From Gemmatimonadota bacterium (lineage in GTDB: Bacteria > Gemmatimonadota > Gemmatimonadetes > Gemmatimonadales > Gemmatimonadaceae), in contig JACREJ010000039.1 of NCBI GenBank assembly GCA_016218305.1, forward strand, positions 1 to 43,046: a DNA stretch of 43,046 nucleotides, read 5' to 3'. The notes under the pieces are model-generated. The model did not search any database. It saw nothing but the letters and a program-made list of their open reading frames with translations, and was not told the origin of the DNA. This document shows, one piece after another, positions 18,713 to 26,544 of the stretch. The first letter of the stretch is position 1. Every line of letters starts with the position of its first letter. The position numbers were made by a program, and so were the translations under genes.

Positions 18713-19744
18713 CTATCGGGTGCCCGCCAAGGCGGCGGCGCGCTGCTCAAGCTGCTTCACGACACTGCCCGGAAGCGGCGCATAGTCCAGCGTCGCCGCC
18801 GCCTTCTGCCCGTCGGTCCAGGCGTACTTCAGGAAATCGGCGAGCTTCTTGGCCTTCGTGGCATTCGGCATCTTCTCGTAGACGAGCACCCAGGTGAACG
18901 AGGCGACGGGATAGGCCTTCTTCCCGGGCGCATTCACGATGGACACACGGTAGTCGGTGTTCTTGCCGAGCTTCTTGGCGGCGGACGCCGCCGCCTCGGT
19001 GATCGCATCGATCGTGGGGGCGACGTACGCACCGGATGCGTTCTGCAGCTCCGCGTAGGAGAGCTTGTTCTGCCGGGCGTAGGCGAGCTCGACGTACCCG
19101 ATCGAGCCGGCAATCTGGCGCACCTGACCGGCCACGCCCTCGTTCCCCTTGCCGCCGAGGCCCACCGGCCAGCGGACTTCCTTCCCCTTGCCGGGGCCGG
19201 CCGCCCACGACGGGCTGACTGCGGCCAGGTAGTCCGTGAAGATGTAGGTCGTGCCGCTGCCATCGGAGCGGTGGACGACCAGGATGTCCTTGGCCGGCAA
19301 CGGCACGCCGGCGTTCAGCGCGGCGATGCGGGGGTCATTCCACTTGGTGATCTTGCCGAGGAAAATGTCGCCCAGCACGATGCCCGAGAGCTTCAGTGAC
19401 TTCGGCACGCCGGGGAGGTTGTACGTCACGACCACGGCGCCGAGGACCATCGGGAAGTGCAGAATCTTCCCGCCCTTCGCCTTGCCCAGCTCGTCATCGC
19501 TCATCGGCGCGTCCGACGCGCCGAAGTCCACGGTTTGCTCGGACAGCTGGCGGATGCCGCCGCCCGACCCGATGGACTGGTAGTTGATGCGCACGCCGGT
19601 CTTGGTGGCGTAGTCGGAGAACCACTTGGAGTAGATGGGATACGGGAAGGTGGCGCCAGCGCCGGTCAGGTCCACCGACTGGGCGCTCGCCATCGCGGCG
19701 AGAGCGGGAATGGCGATGAGCGCGGCAAGGGTGCGAATGCGCAC
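18713..19744 (-). CDS. pstS: PstS, periplasmic phosphate-binding protein
   Basis: A 343-residue type II solute-binding protein with an N-terminal signal peptide ending AAMASAQS. The mature start DLTGAGATFPYPIYSKWF is the classic PstS N-terminus. Phosphate ligands are expected in GAGATFP, in the SIGSGGGIRQL and DFGASDAPM segments, and in HRSDGSGTTYIF. The frame allows a TTG start at 19750, but GGAG sits six bases before GTG 19744, so I use the GTG. It delivers phosphate to PstCA encoded beyond the porin. A TGTAACGG repeat lies about 100 bp upstream at 19846, suggesting its own PhoB-controlled promoter. Confidence 0.96.
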   Translation of the reverse strand: MRIRTLAALIAIPALAAMASAQSVDLTGAGATFPYPIYSKWFSDYATKTGVRINYQSIGSGGGIRQLSEQTVDFGASDAPMSDDELGKAKGGKILHFPMVLGAVVVTYNLPGVPKSLKLSGIVLGDIFLGKITKWNDPRIAALNAGVPLPAKDILVVHRSDGSGTTYIFTDYLAAVSPSWAAGPGKGKEVRWPVGLGGKGNEGVAGQVRQIAGSIGYVELAYARQNKLSYAELQNASGAYVAPTIDAITEAAASAAKKLGKNTDYRVSIVNAPGKKAYPVASFTWVLVYEKMPNATKAKKLADFLKYAWTDGQKAAATLDYAPLPGSVVKQLEQRAAALAGTR

Positions 19745-19845
19745 GGGCAACTCCGGAGATAGGTCGTCAGGTGATCAGGGCCGCTCGGTGCGGCCATCCG
19801 ACGAAGGAACGATGCCAGTGCTTGGTGACGCCGCCATCTCGGGCG

Positions 19846-19867
19846 TGTAACGGTCGTGCCACGAATC
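19846..19867. promoter_or_regulatory. candidate Pho box upstream of pstS
   Basis: TGTAACGGTCG (19846-19856) is followed directly by TGCCACGAATC (19857-19867): the same 11-bp direct-repeat layout as at 17450 and 22990, with one weaker half-site. It lies in the 146-bp gap between phoR and pstS, about 100 bp from the pstS GTG. Confidence 0.5.
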
Positions 19868-19890
19868 CGGGCCGTCCACCCGGCATCCCA

Positions 19891-21606
19891 TCAGCTGATC
19901 GAGGCCAGCCGGTCCGGAAACCAGGCACGGACCGTCGTGCCCGCCCCCAGCGCGCTCTCGGCGTGCAGGCGCCCGCCGTGCGCGTCCACCAGGTGCTTCA
20001 CGATGGACAGGCCGAGCCCGGTGCCGCCCTCCTCGCGCGACCGCGCCGGGTCCACGCGATAGAAGCGCTCGAAGATCCGCGGCAGGTGCTCGGACGCGAT
20101 GCCGCAGCCGGTGTCGCTGACGCTCACCGCGACGCCGTCGCCTTCGCGCACCGTGCGGAGCGTGACCGATCCCGTCGTCGTGTGGCGCAGGGCGTTCTCC
20201 ACCAAATTGCCGATCACCTGCCGCAGCGCAGTTGGGTCGACGAAGACGGCCTGCGCATCGCTTGCCATCTCCACATCGAGGCGGATCCCCTTCCGGTCGG
20301 CCGTCGCGCGCGCCGCACTGACGTCGTCGCCGACCACGGCGGCAATCTCCACCGTCTGCGGCTCCGGCACCCATCCGCCGGACTCGATGCGCGAGAGGTC
20401 GAGCAGGTCGTCCACCAGCCGCTGCATGCGCCGCGTATGCGTGGCGATGCTCTGCGCAAACTGGCGGCGCGTCTCCACGGGGGGATCATCGTCGGCCAGC
20501 GTCTCGGCGAATCCCCGCACCACGGTGAGCGGCGTCTTGAGTTCGTGCGATACGTTGGCCACGAAATCACGGCGCACGGTTTCGAGGCGGCGCAGCCGGG
20601 TCAAGTCGAGCAGGGCGAGCACGGCGCCGCCGTGATCGAGCGGGCGCGCCGTCACGTTCACGATGCGACCGTGCAGCGTCACTTCAATGTCGAGCACGGT
20701 CTCGCCGACCATCGCTGCGGCGATGGCGTCGCGAAACGCGCGATCGCGCGGCAGCTGCTCGGCGCCAAACGGGAGCGGGGCACGGATCCCGAGCAGGGAT
20801 CGCGCCGTTTCATTGACGCGCACGACCTGCTGGCGCGTGTCGAGCGCAAGGACACCCTCGTTCAGGGACTCGGCGAGTTCGCGGACCAGCGTTTCCTCGG
20901 CGCGCAGCGCGTCCACGCGCGCGCTCAGCTGCTCGGCCAGTCGGCTGACCGCGATCGCGAGGTCGCCGACCTCGCCAGGGGCGGCGCGCGCCGGGCGCTG
21001 GCTGAAGTCGCCAGCGGCGAGCGCGCGGGCCACGGCGCTCAGTTCGACCACCGGCTGCGACACGCTGCGGGCGAACCACCACGACAGTACCACCGCGACA
21101 AGCAGGGCAAGCAGGCCCGCGTACGCCACATCACGCCGCGCATCGCTCACGATCGCGTCGAGCGAGGTCGTCGCCAGCGCCACGCGCGCCACGCCGAGCG
21201 GGGCGCGCACGGCGACGTAAAGCTCCTCGTTGCCCGCGGAGGCGCTGCGGCGGCGTGACGAGCCAACGCCCGTCTCGCGCGCCGCGGCAACTTCTGGGCG
21301 CGTGGCGTGATTCTCGAGCTGGCTCAGCTCCGGCTCGTCGAACTCGGAGTCGCCGACAACCCGTCCCGTCGCATCCACGAGCGTGACCCGGTGGTCCGAC
21401 TCGCGGCCCAGGCGGTCCGCCAGCGCGTCGGCGTCGACGCCGGAGGACCACTGGCCAGCCACGAGGCGGGCCTCGGTCGTCAGCCGCGACGTCGTCTCGG
21501 CCGTCAGGCGGGTGGCGAGCTGCCGGTTGACGGCGACCGTCATGAGGAGCACGAGCGCGCCGACCACGCCGAGCGCGCCGAGCAGGAGCCGGTGGGCGAG
21601 CCTCAT
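19891..21606 (-). CDS. phoR: PhoR-type sensor histidine kinase
   Basis: A 571-residue inner-membrane kinase. The first transmembrane helix (about 9-26) and second (about 162-178) enclose a periplasmic segment of about 135 residues, much larger than in E. coli PhoR. A HAMP segment (about 180-235), a PAS-like domain (about 240-340), the HisKA box with His354 in NVSHELKTPL and the ATPase domain (NLVENALRHT, DTGCGI, GGTGLGLSIVK) follow. It would phosphorylate PhoB when phosphate is scarce, under PhoU/Pst control. ATG 21606 overlaps the phoB stop as ATGA, fixing the start. An earlier in-frame region belongs to the phoB locus. Confidence 0.93.
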   Translation of the reverse strand: MRLAHRLLLGALGVVGALVLLMTVAVNRQLATRLTAETTSRLTTEARLVAGQWSSGVDADALADRLGRESDHRVTLVDATGRVVGDSEFDEPELSQLENHATRPEVAAARETGVGSSRRRSASAGNEELYVAVRAPLGVARVALATTSLDAIVSDARRDVAYAGLLALLVAVVLSWWFARSVSQPVVELSAVARALAAGDFSQRPARAAPGEVGDLAIAVSRLAEQLSARVDALRAEETLVRELAESLNEGVLALDTRQQVVRVNETARSLLGIRAPLPFGAEQLPRDRAFRDAIAAAMVGETVLDIEVTLHGRIVNVTARPLDHGGAVLALLDLTRLRRLETVRRDFVANVSHELKTPLTVVRGFAETLADDDPPVETRRQFAQSIATHTRRMQRLVDDLLDLSRIESGGWVPEPQTVEIAAVVGDDVSAARATADRKGIRLDVEMASDAQAVFVDPTALRQVIGNLVENALRHTTTGSVTLRTVREGDGVAVSVSDTGCGIASEHLPRIFERFYRVDPARSREEGGTGLGLSIVKHLVDAHGGRLHAESALGAGTTVRAWFPDRLASIS

Positions 21607-22310
21607 GTGTCGCGGGGGGGGTGGAGGCGGTAGCCGAAGCCGCGCACCGTCTCGATGAGGTCGCCCGCCGATTCCAGCTTGGCGCGCAGACGCTGCACGT
21701 GCATGTCCACCGTGCGCGTCTGGATGTCGGGGGCGGCTTCCCACACGTGCTCGAGCAGTTGTGCGCGCCCCTGCACACGGCCTCGCCGTTCCGCGAGCAG
21801 GAGCAGCAGCTTGAACTCCGTGGGCGTGAGCTCGACCTCGCGGCCGCGCACGGTCACCGTGTGCGCGGCGCGGTCGATGGCCAGCGCCCCGATGGTCAGC
21901 AGGTCGCCGGCAGCCGAGGCCGCCGCGCTCCGCCGCAGGATCGCGCGCACGCGGAGCACGAGCTCCTGCGGGCTGAACGGCTTGGTCAGGTAGTCGTCCG
22001 CGCCCAGCGAGAGGCCCTTGATGCGGTCCGGCTCCTCCTTGCGCGCCGTGAGCATCAGCACGGCGATGCCCGCCGTGGCGGCGTCGGCGCGCAGCTGCTC
22101 GAGCACGTCGAATCCGGAGAGGCCGGGGAGCATCAGGTCGAGCACGATCAATGCCGGCCGCTCGCGGCGCGCCGTCTCCAGCGCGTCGGTGCCGCTCGAC
22201 GCCGACGAGACGCGGTAGCCTTCCTTGGCCAGGTGGTACACGACCAGCGCAACGATGTCGGCTTCGTCGTCCACCACGAGGATGCGCTCGCGCGGCGTGG
22301 CCTCGCTCAC
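21603..22310 (-). CDS. phoB: PhoB-type response regulator
   Basis: A 235-residue OmpR/PhoB-family regulator. The receiver domain has the acidic pocket Asp14-Asp15, phospho-acceptor Asp58 (VLDLMLPG), Thr88 and Lys110 (YLTKPF). The winged-helix DNA-binding domain (about 135-230) contains ELTPTEFKLLLLL, the transactivation-loop region and VDMHVQRLRAKLE, the recognition helix. It should bind the TGTMACGG repeats identified here. GTG 22310 overlaps the udk stop (GTGA). The order udk-phoB-phoR is unusual, placing a uridine kinase at the head of the signalling operon. Confidence 0.94.
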   Translation of the reverse strand: MSEATPRERILVVDDEADIVALVVYHLAKEGYRVSSASSGTDALETARRERPALIVLDLMLPGLSGFDVLEQLRADAATAGIAVLMLTARKEEPDRIKGLSLGADDYLTKPFSPQELVLRVRAILRRSAAASAAGDLLTIGALAIDRAAHTVTVRGREVELTPTEFKLLLLLAERRGRVQGRAQLLEHVWEAAPDIQTRTVDMHVQRLRAKLESAGDLIETVRGFGYRLHPPRDT

Positions 22311-22930
22311 GTCTGCTGTCCCTGCAGCCGCCGGAGGATGGTGGCGATGATCAGGTCGATCGCCACGAGATTGTGGCCGCCGCGCGGAATGACGAGGTCG
22401 GCGTAGCGCTTGCTCGGCTCGACGTACTGCAGGTGCATCGGCTGCACGGTGGTGAGGTACTGGTTGAGGATCTCGTCGAGCGGGCGCCCGCGCACTTTCG
22501 TGTCGCGCCGGATGCGGCGGATCAACCGCTCATCCGCGTCGGTGTCCACGAAGACCTTCACGTCGCAGCGCGCGCGCACCCGCTCATCCACGAAGAGCAG
22601 GATGCCGTCGATGACGATGACGTCGGCCGGTGCGATCGGCTTGCTCTCCTCCGCGCGGAGGTGGCGTACGAAGTCATAGATGGGCTTCTCGATCGGCACG
22701 CGCGCCCCGAGCTGGTCGAGGTGCGTCACGAGCAGGTCGAGGTCGAACGCGTCGGGGTGGTCCCAGTTGACCTTGCGCCGCTCATCGAGCGTCAAGTGCT
22801 CGAAGTTGCGGTAGTAGGCGTCCATGTCGAGGAACGCCACGGACGCCGGCATGGCCTCCGCGATCCGTCTCGCCACGGTGGACTTGCCCGAACCGGTGCC
22901 GCCTGCGATGCCGATGATGAGAGGCTTCAT
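22307..22930 (-). CDS. udk: uridine kinase
   Basis: A 207-residue P-loop kinase that phosphorylates uridine and cytidine to UMP and CMP with ATP or GTP. Walker A is GIAGGTGSGKST (about 7-18). The substrate lid motif DMDAYYRN follows at about 35-42, then NWDHPDAFD (about 59-67) and the RRIRRDTKVRGR arginine-rich lid (about 144-155), all standard Udk features. The frame is open a further 3 kb antisense to the neighbouring nucleotidase gene; ATG 22930 gives the family N-terminus. It heads the phoBR operon and diverges from the nucleotidase operon, so nucleosides released outside may be recaptured. Confidence 0.95.
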   Translation of the reverse strand: MKPLIIGIAGGTGSGKSTVARRIAEAMPASVAFLDMDAYYRNFEHLTLDERRKVNWDHPDAFDLDLLVTHLDQLGARVPIEKPIYDFVRHLRAEESKPIAPADVIVIDGILLFVDERVRARCDVKVFVDTDADERLIRRIRRDTKVRGRPLDEILNQYLTTVQPMHLQYVEPSKRYADLVIPRGGHNLVAIDLIIATILRRLQGQQT

Positions 22931-22989
22931 GAAGAGAAGAGTCCGAATACAGGATGTCCGGGCGGACGCGCCACTGACAGGGGAGCCGG

Positions 22990-23011
22990 TGTCACGGAAT
23001 TGTATCGGTGC
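22990..23011. promoter_or_regulatory. candidate Pho box in the udk-phoBR / nucleotidase divergent promoter
   Basis: TGTCACGGAAT (22990-23000) is followed by TGTATCGGTGC (23001-23011). It shares ACGGAATTGT with the pstC site. It lies 60 bp from the udk start, with a TGTATT -10-like hexamer between them on the minus strand, and 94 bp from the nucleotidase start, so it could serve both directions, including autoregulation of phoBR. Confidence 0.6.
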
Positions 23012-23092
23012 GGCGCGCGATGGGCCAACGCGGATCGCCTCCCCCCACGGCTTCGTCCCCGTCGATGGCTCCCCCCTGGGCACCCGACCCTT

Positions 23093-23098
23093 TAGTTT
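23093..23098 (+). promoter_or_regulatory. putative leaderless -10 hexamer of the nucleotidase operon
   Basis: TAGTTT is followed by six bases (TGGTCC) and the ATG at 23105. There is no ribosome-binding site. The arrangement matches those at htrA, ffh, lon and the M48 gene. No -35 is recognisable, as expected if an activator such as PhoB is needed. Confidence 0.35.
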
Positions 23099-23104
23099 TG
23101 GTCC

Positions 23105-26100
23105 ATGTTGCCATTGAGCCGCGCGGCGCTCCTCGCGAGCGCCGTCATCGTCTTCGCCCCGCCGGCCGCCTGCGCCCAGGGAATCCCCGTGGACCTCGTC
23201 GTTGCGGCGACGACCGACGTGCACGGGCGCCTGCGCGCCTGGGACTACTTTGCCGACACCGCCGAATCGACCCGTGGACTCTCCCGGCTGGCCACGGCGG
23301 TGGACTCGCTGCGCCGGGTGCATCCCGGGCGCGTGATCCTGCTCGACGGCGGCGACCTGCTGCAGGGCAACCCGATGACCTACGTGGCATCGCGCATGCC
23401 GTCTATGCCGCATCCCGTGATGGCGGCGATGAACGCGATGCGATACGACGCGGCCGCCGTCGGCAACCACGAGTTCAACTACGGCGTGCCGTTCCTGGAG
23501 CAGGCCGTGGCGCAGGCGCGCTTCCCGTTCCTCGCGGCCAACGCGCGCCGGATCGACGGTTCCCGCGCCTTCCCCGCGTTCGTGATGATCGAACGCGCCG
23601 GCGTGAAGGTCGGGATCGTCGGCGCGACGAATCCCGGCGCCAACATCTGGGACCGGGGCCACCTGCGGGGCCGGATGACGGTGACCGACATCGCGCCGGC
23701 CGTGCGCATCGCGGTGGACTCCGTGCGCGCAGCCGGCGCCGAGCTGGTCGTGGCGGTCCTGCACTCCGGCATCGGCGGCCCGCCGAGTTTCGACACGACG
23801 GGTGTGGGGAATGAGAACGTCGCCGGCGATGTGGCGCGCCAGGTGCCCGGCATCGACCTCATCGTGGTTGGGCACTCGCATCGCGAGGTGGCCGACACGA
23901 CGATCAATGGCGTGCTGATCATGCAGCCGCGACAGTGGGCGGGCAGTCTCGCCGTCGCGACCGTCCGCCTGCAGAACCGCGGCGCGTCGTGGAACGTCAT
24001 CGAGAAGCGCGGCCAGCTCGTGCGCGCCCGCGGCTTCGACGAGTCGCCCGCCGTGGTGCAGGCGGTCGCGGCGCAGCACGATGCGGCGCGGGCGGCCACC
24101 AACCGCGCCATCGGCTCCACGGGCGCGGCCTGGCGCGCCGATTCGGCGCGCACGCACGACACACCGCTCGTGGACTTCGTGCTCGACGTCGAGCGGCGGG
24201 TCTTCGGCGCCGACCTGTCGTCCACCGCGGCCTTCGACCTCGGGGCCTCGCTCGGCCCGCAGAAGATCACGGTGGCGCAGCTGGCGCGGCTCTATCCCTA
24301 CGAGAACACGCTGCAGCTGGTGAAGATCAGCGGGGCGACGCTGCGCGCCTACCTCGAGCAGAGCGCGCGCTACTTCGTGGTGCACGCCGGCGCCGAGCCG
24401 ACGGTCACCACCGATCCCGACATTCCCGGCTACAACTTCGACATCGTCGGCGGTGCGGAGTATGTGATCGACCTGTCGCGTCCGATGGGCGAGCGCATCA
24501 CCAGCCTGCACGTGCGCGGCCGCGCCGTCGCGCCGACGGATTCGTTCACGCTGGCCGTGAACAACTACCGGGCGGGCGGGGGCGGCGGCTACGGCATGCT
24601 GCGCGGCGCGCCGGTGCTGCGCGACACGCAGGTGGAGATTCGCGACCTCCTCATCGCCGAGATCGAACGGCGCGGCGCGCTCAAGGCGGCCGAGTTCACG
24701 GACCGCCACTGGCGCATCGAGCCGGCGGCGTATGCGGCGGCGGCGTATCGCGCGCTGCATCAGCCGCGTGTCGCGGTGGCGCGGCCGGCTCCGGCCGCGA
24801 CGCCGCCATCGCCCGCACGAGGTCCGGGGGCGACGCGCCCGACCACGCTGCGCGTGATCAGCATCAATGACTTCCACGGCGCGCTCGAGCCGCGTCCCGA
24901 GGGCACCCTCGGGAACCGCGGCGGCGCCGCTCACGTGGCGCAGGCCATCCGCAGCGCGCAGAAGGAATGCGGCGACCGCTGCGTCACCGTGCTCGTTGAC
25001 GGCGGCGACATGTTCCAGGGCACGGCGGCCTCCAACCTCGCCTTCGGCCGGCCGGTGGCGCAGTTCCACAACGCGCTGGGCTTCGCCGCCGGCGCGCTCG
25101 GCAATCACGAGTTCGACTGGGGACAGGATTCGCTGCGCGCGCGCCTGAAGGAGCTGCGCCATGCCGTGCTCGGCGCCAACGTCACGTATGCCGATGGGCG
25201 TCCGGTGCCGTGGATCCGCGCCGATACCATCGTCGTGCGAGGCGGCGTCCGCATCGGCATCGTTGGCGTTGCGTCGGTGCTCACGCCCCGCACGACCAAG
25301 GCGTCCAACGTGGCCGACCTGCGCTTCGCTCCAGCCGCGCCGGTCATCGACGAGCGGGTCCGTTCGCTCCGCACGCGCGGTGCGACGGTCGTGATCGTGG
25401 CCGCGCACGACGGCGCGTTCTGCAGCGGGCGCGGCGACGCGCAGACCTGCAGCGGCGAGGTGCTCGAGATCGCGCAGGGCATCACCGAAAAGGTGGACGC
25501 GATCGTCAGCGGGCACACGCACTCGATGCTGAACACCGAAGTCCGCGGCGTGCCGGTGGTGCAGGCGCGCTCCAGCGGCCGCGCCATCGCCATCGTGGAC
25601 CTCCCGCTCGGCCCCGACGGCGCCGTGGCCGGGCGCGCCACGGCGTGGGTGCGCGACGTGAAGAGCGACAGCATTCCCGCCGACGCCGAGATTGCCGCGC
25701 TCGTGCGCGATGCCACCTCGGGCATTGCCGGCCGCGTGAACCAGCGGGTGGGCGAGCTGCGCGCGCCGCTGCTGCGCCGGGGCGAGGAGTATGCGCTTGG
25801 CCACCTCATCGCCGACGCACAGCGGGCGGCCGGTCAGGCGGACTTTGCCGTGATGAACAACGGCGGCATTCGCGCCGATGTGCAGCCCGGCGTCGTGACG
25901 TACGGCGCCTTGTTTGAGGTCCAGCCGTTCGGCAACGTGCTCTATCGCGTGACCGTGCGCGGCGACGCCCTTCGCGCCTACTTTGAACGAATGTACGACG
26001 GCCGTCGTGCGCCGCGTGTGCACGTGAGCGGCATCACCCTCACGTGGGACAACGCCAAGCCCGCGGGCCAGCGCCTGGTGGGCGCGCGCCTGCCGAATGG

Positions 26101-26311
26101 CGACGCCCTCGACGACGCGCGCGAGTACCGCATGGTGCTCAGCGACTTCATGCTGACGGGCGGCGACGGGCTCGGCCTCGGCGACGCGGCGCGCGTCGTG
26201 GAGCCGCTCAACATCCAGGATCTCGACGCCCTCATCGCCCATGTGCGCGGCCTGCCCGGCGGGGTGATCACCGCCGACGAGACGCCGCGCCTCATCTATC
26301 CCCGCCCATGA
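23105..26311 (+). CDS. two-unit secreted nucleotidase (CpdB-like plus UshA-like)
   Basis: A 1068-residue protein with a signal peptide (cleavage near ACA-QG). Unit 1 (about 28-545) has a metallophosphatase domain with TTDVHGRLRAWDY and GNHEFNYG, and a C-terminal nucleotidase domain containing PYENTLQLVKI and NNYRAGGGGGYGML, the pattern of CpdB 2',3'-cyclic phosphodiesterase/3'-nucleotidase. A Pro/Ala-rich linker (about 550-582) joins unit 2 (about 583-1068): SINDFHGALEPR, GNHEFDWG, GHTHSM, NNGGIRADV and GDGLG, the pattern of UshA-type 5'-nucleotidase. It should release phosphate from extracellular nucleotides. B. subtilis YfkN is a known precedent for such a fusion. It heads an operon with purine salvage genes and shares a Pho-type promoter region with phoBR. 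Confidence 0.9.
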   Translation: MLPLSRAALLASAVIVFAPPAACAQGIPVDLVVAATTDVHGRLRAWDYFADTAESTRGLSRLATAVDSLRRVHPGRVILLDGGDLLQGNPMTYVASRMPSMPHPVMAAMNAMRYDAAAVGNHEFNYGVPFLEQAVAQARFPFLAANARRIDGSRAFPAFVMIERAGVKVGIVGATNPGANIWDRGHLRGRMTVTDIAPAVRIAVDSVRAAGAELVVAVLHSGIGGPPSFDTTGVGNENVAGDVARQVPGIDLIVVGHSHREVADTTINGVLIMQPRQWAGSLAVATVRLQNRGASWNVIEKRGQLVRARGFDESPAVVQAVAAQHDAARAATNRAIGSTGAAWRADSARTHDTPLVDFVLDVERRVFGADLSSTAAFDLGASLGPQKITVAQLARLYPYENTLQLVKISGATLRAYLEQSARYFVVHAGAEPTVTTDPDIPGYNFDIVGGAEYVIDLSRPMGERITSLHVRGRAVAPTDSFTLAVNNYRAGGGGGYGMLRGAPVLRDTQVEIRDLLIAEIERRGALKAAEFTDRHWRIEPAAYAAAAYRALHQPRVAVARPAPAATPPSPARGPGATRPTTLRVISINDFHGALEPRPEGTLGNRGGAAHVAQAIRSAQKECGDRCVTVLVDGGDMFQGTAASNLAFGRPVAQFHNALGFAAGALGNHEFDWGQDSLRARLKELRHAVLGANVTYADGRPVPWIRADTIVVRGGVRIGIVGVASVLTPRTTKASNVADLRFAPAAPVIDERVRSLRTRGATVVIVAAHDGAFCSGRGDAQTCSGEVLEIAQGITEKVDAIVSGHTHSMLNTEVRGVPVVQARSSGRAIAIVDLPLGPDGAVAGRATAWVRDVKSDSIPADAEIAALVRDATSGIAGRVNQRVGELRAPLLRRGEEYALGHLIADAQRAAGQADFAVMNNGGIRADVQPGVVTYGALFEVQPFGNVLYRVTVRGDALRAYFERMYDGRRAPRVHVSGITLTWDNAKPAGQRLVGARLPNGDALDDAREYRMVLSDFMLTGGDGLGLGDAARVVEPLNIQDLDALIAHVRGLPGGVITADETPRLIYPRP

Positions 26312-26544
26312 CCGAGCTTGTCACCGTCTTCGTGAACGCACGCGCCGTGAGGGTGGCGCCGGACGCCACCGTGCTCGACGCGGTGCGCGCCTTCGATGCC
26401 GGCGAGGGCGACGCGTTCGCCGCCGGTACGCGCGGTGTGACCGACAGTCGCGGCCTTCCGGTGGTGCCGATGGCTCCCGTGCATGGAGGCGCGATCTTCC
26501 GCCTCGTGTCGGCGCGCGCCGTCCGCGTAGCGGGCGCCGAGTGA
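26308..26544 (+). CDS. 78-residue protein of unknown function, beta-grasp-like start
   Basis: A small cytosolic protein with no signal or membrane segment. ATG 26308 overlaps the nucleotidase stop (ATGA), and its own stop overlaps the add start (GTGA), so it is a genuine member of the operon. The opening TVFVNARAVRVAPDATVLDAVRAFD resembles the first two strands and helix of ThiS/MoaD or 2Fe-2S beta-grasp proteins. However, it has neither a C-terminal Gly-Gly (it ends VRVAGAE) nor the cysteines of a ferredoxin. Function unknown; the resemblance is weak pattern evidence only. The middle (GEGDAFAAGTRGVTDSRG) is likely a loop. Confidence 0.75.
   Translation: MTELVTVFVNARAVRVAPDATVLDAVRAFDAGEGDAFAAGTRGVTDSRGLPVVPMAPVHGGAIFRLVSARAVRVAGAE

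Noticed and set aside
22307-26242. Very long open frame (about 1300 codons) on the minus strand
   Set aside because: Only the last 207 codons (udk) have family motifs; the rest is antisense to the nucleotidase gene, is rich in Arg/His/Ala and shows no domain. It is a GC-rich shadow frame.
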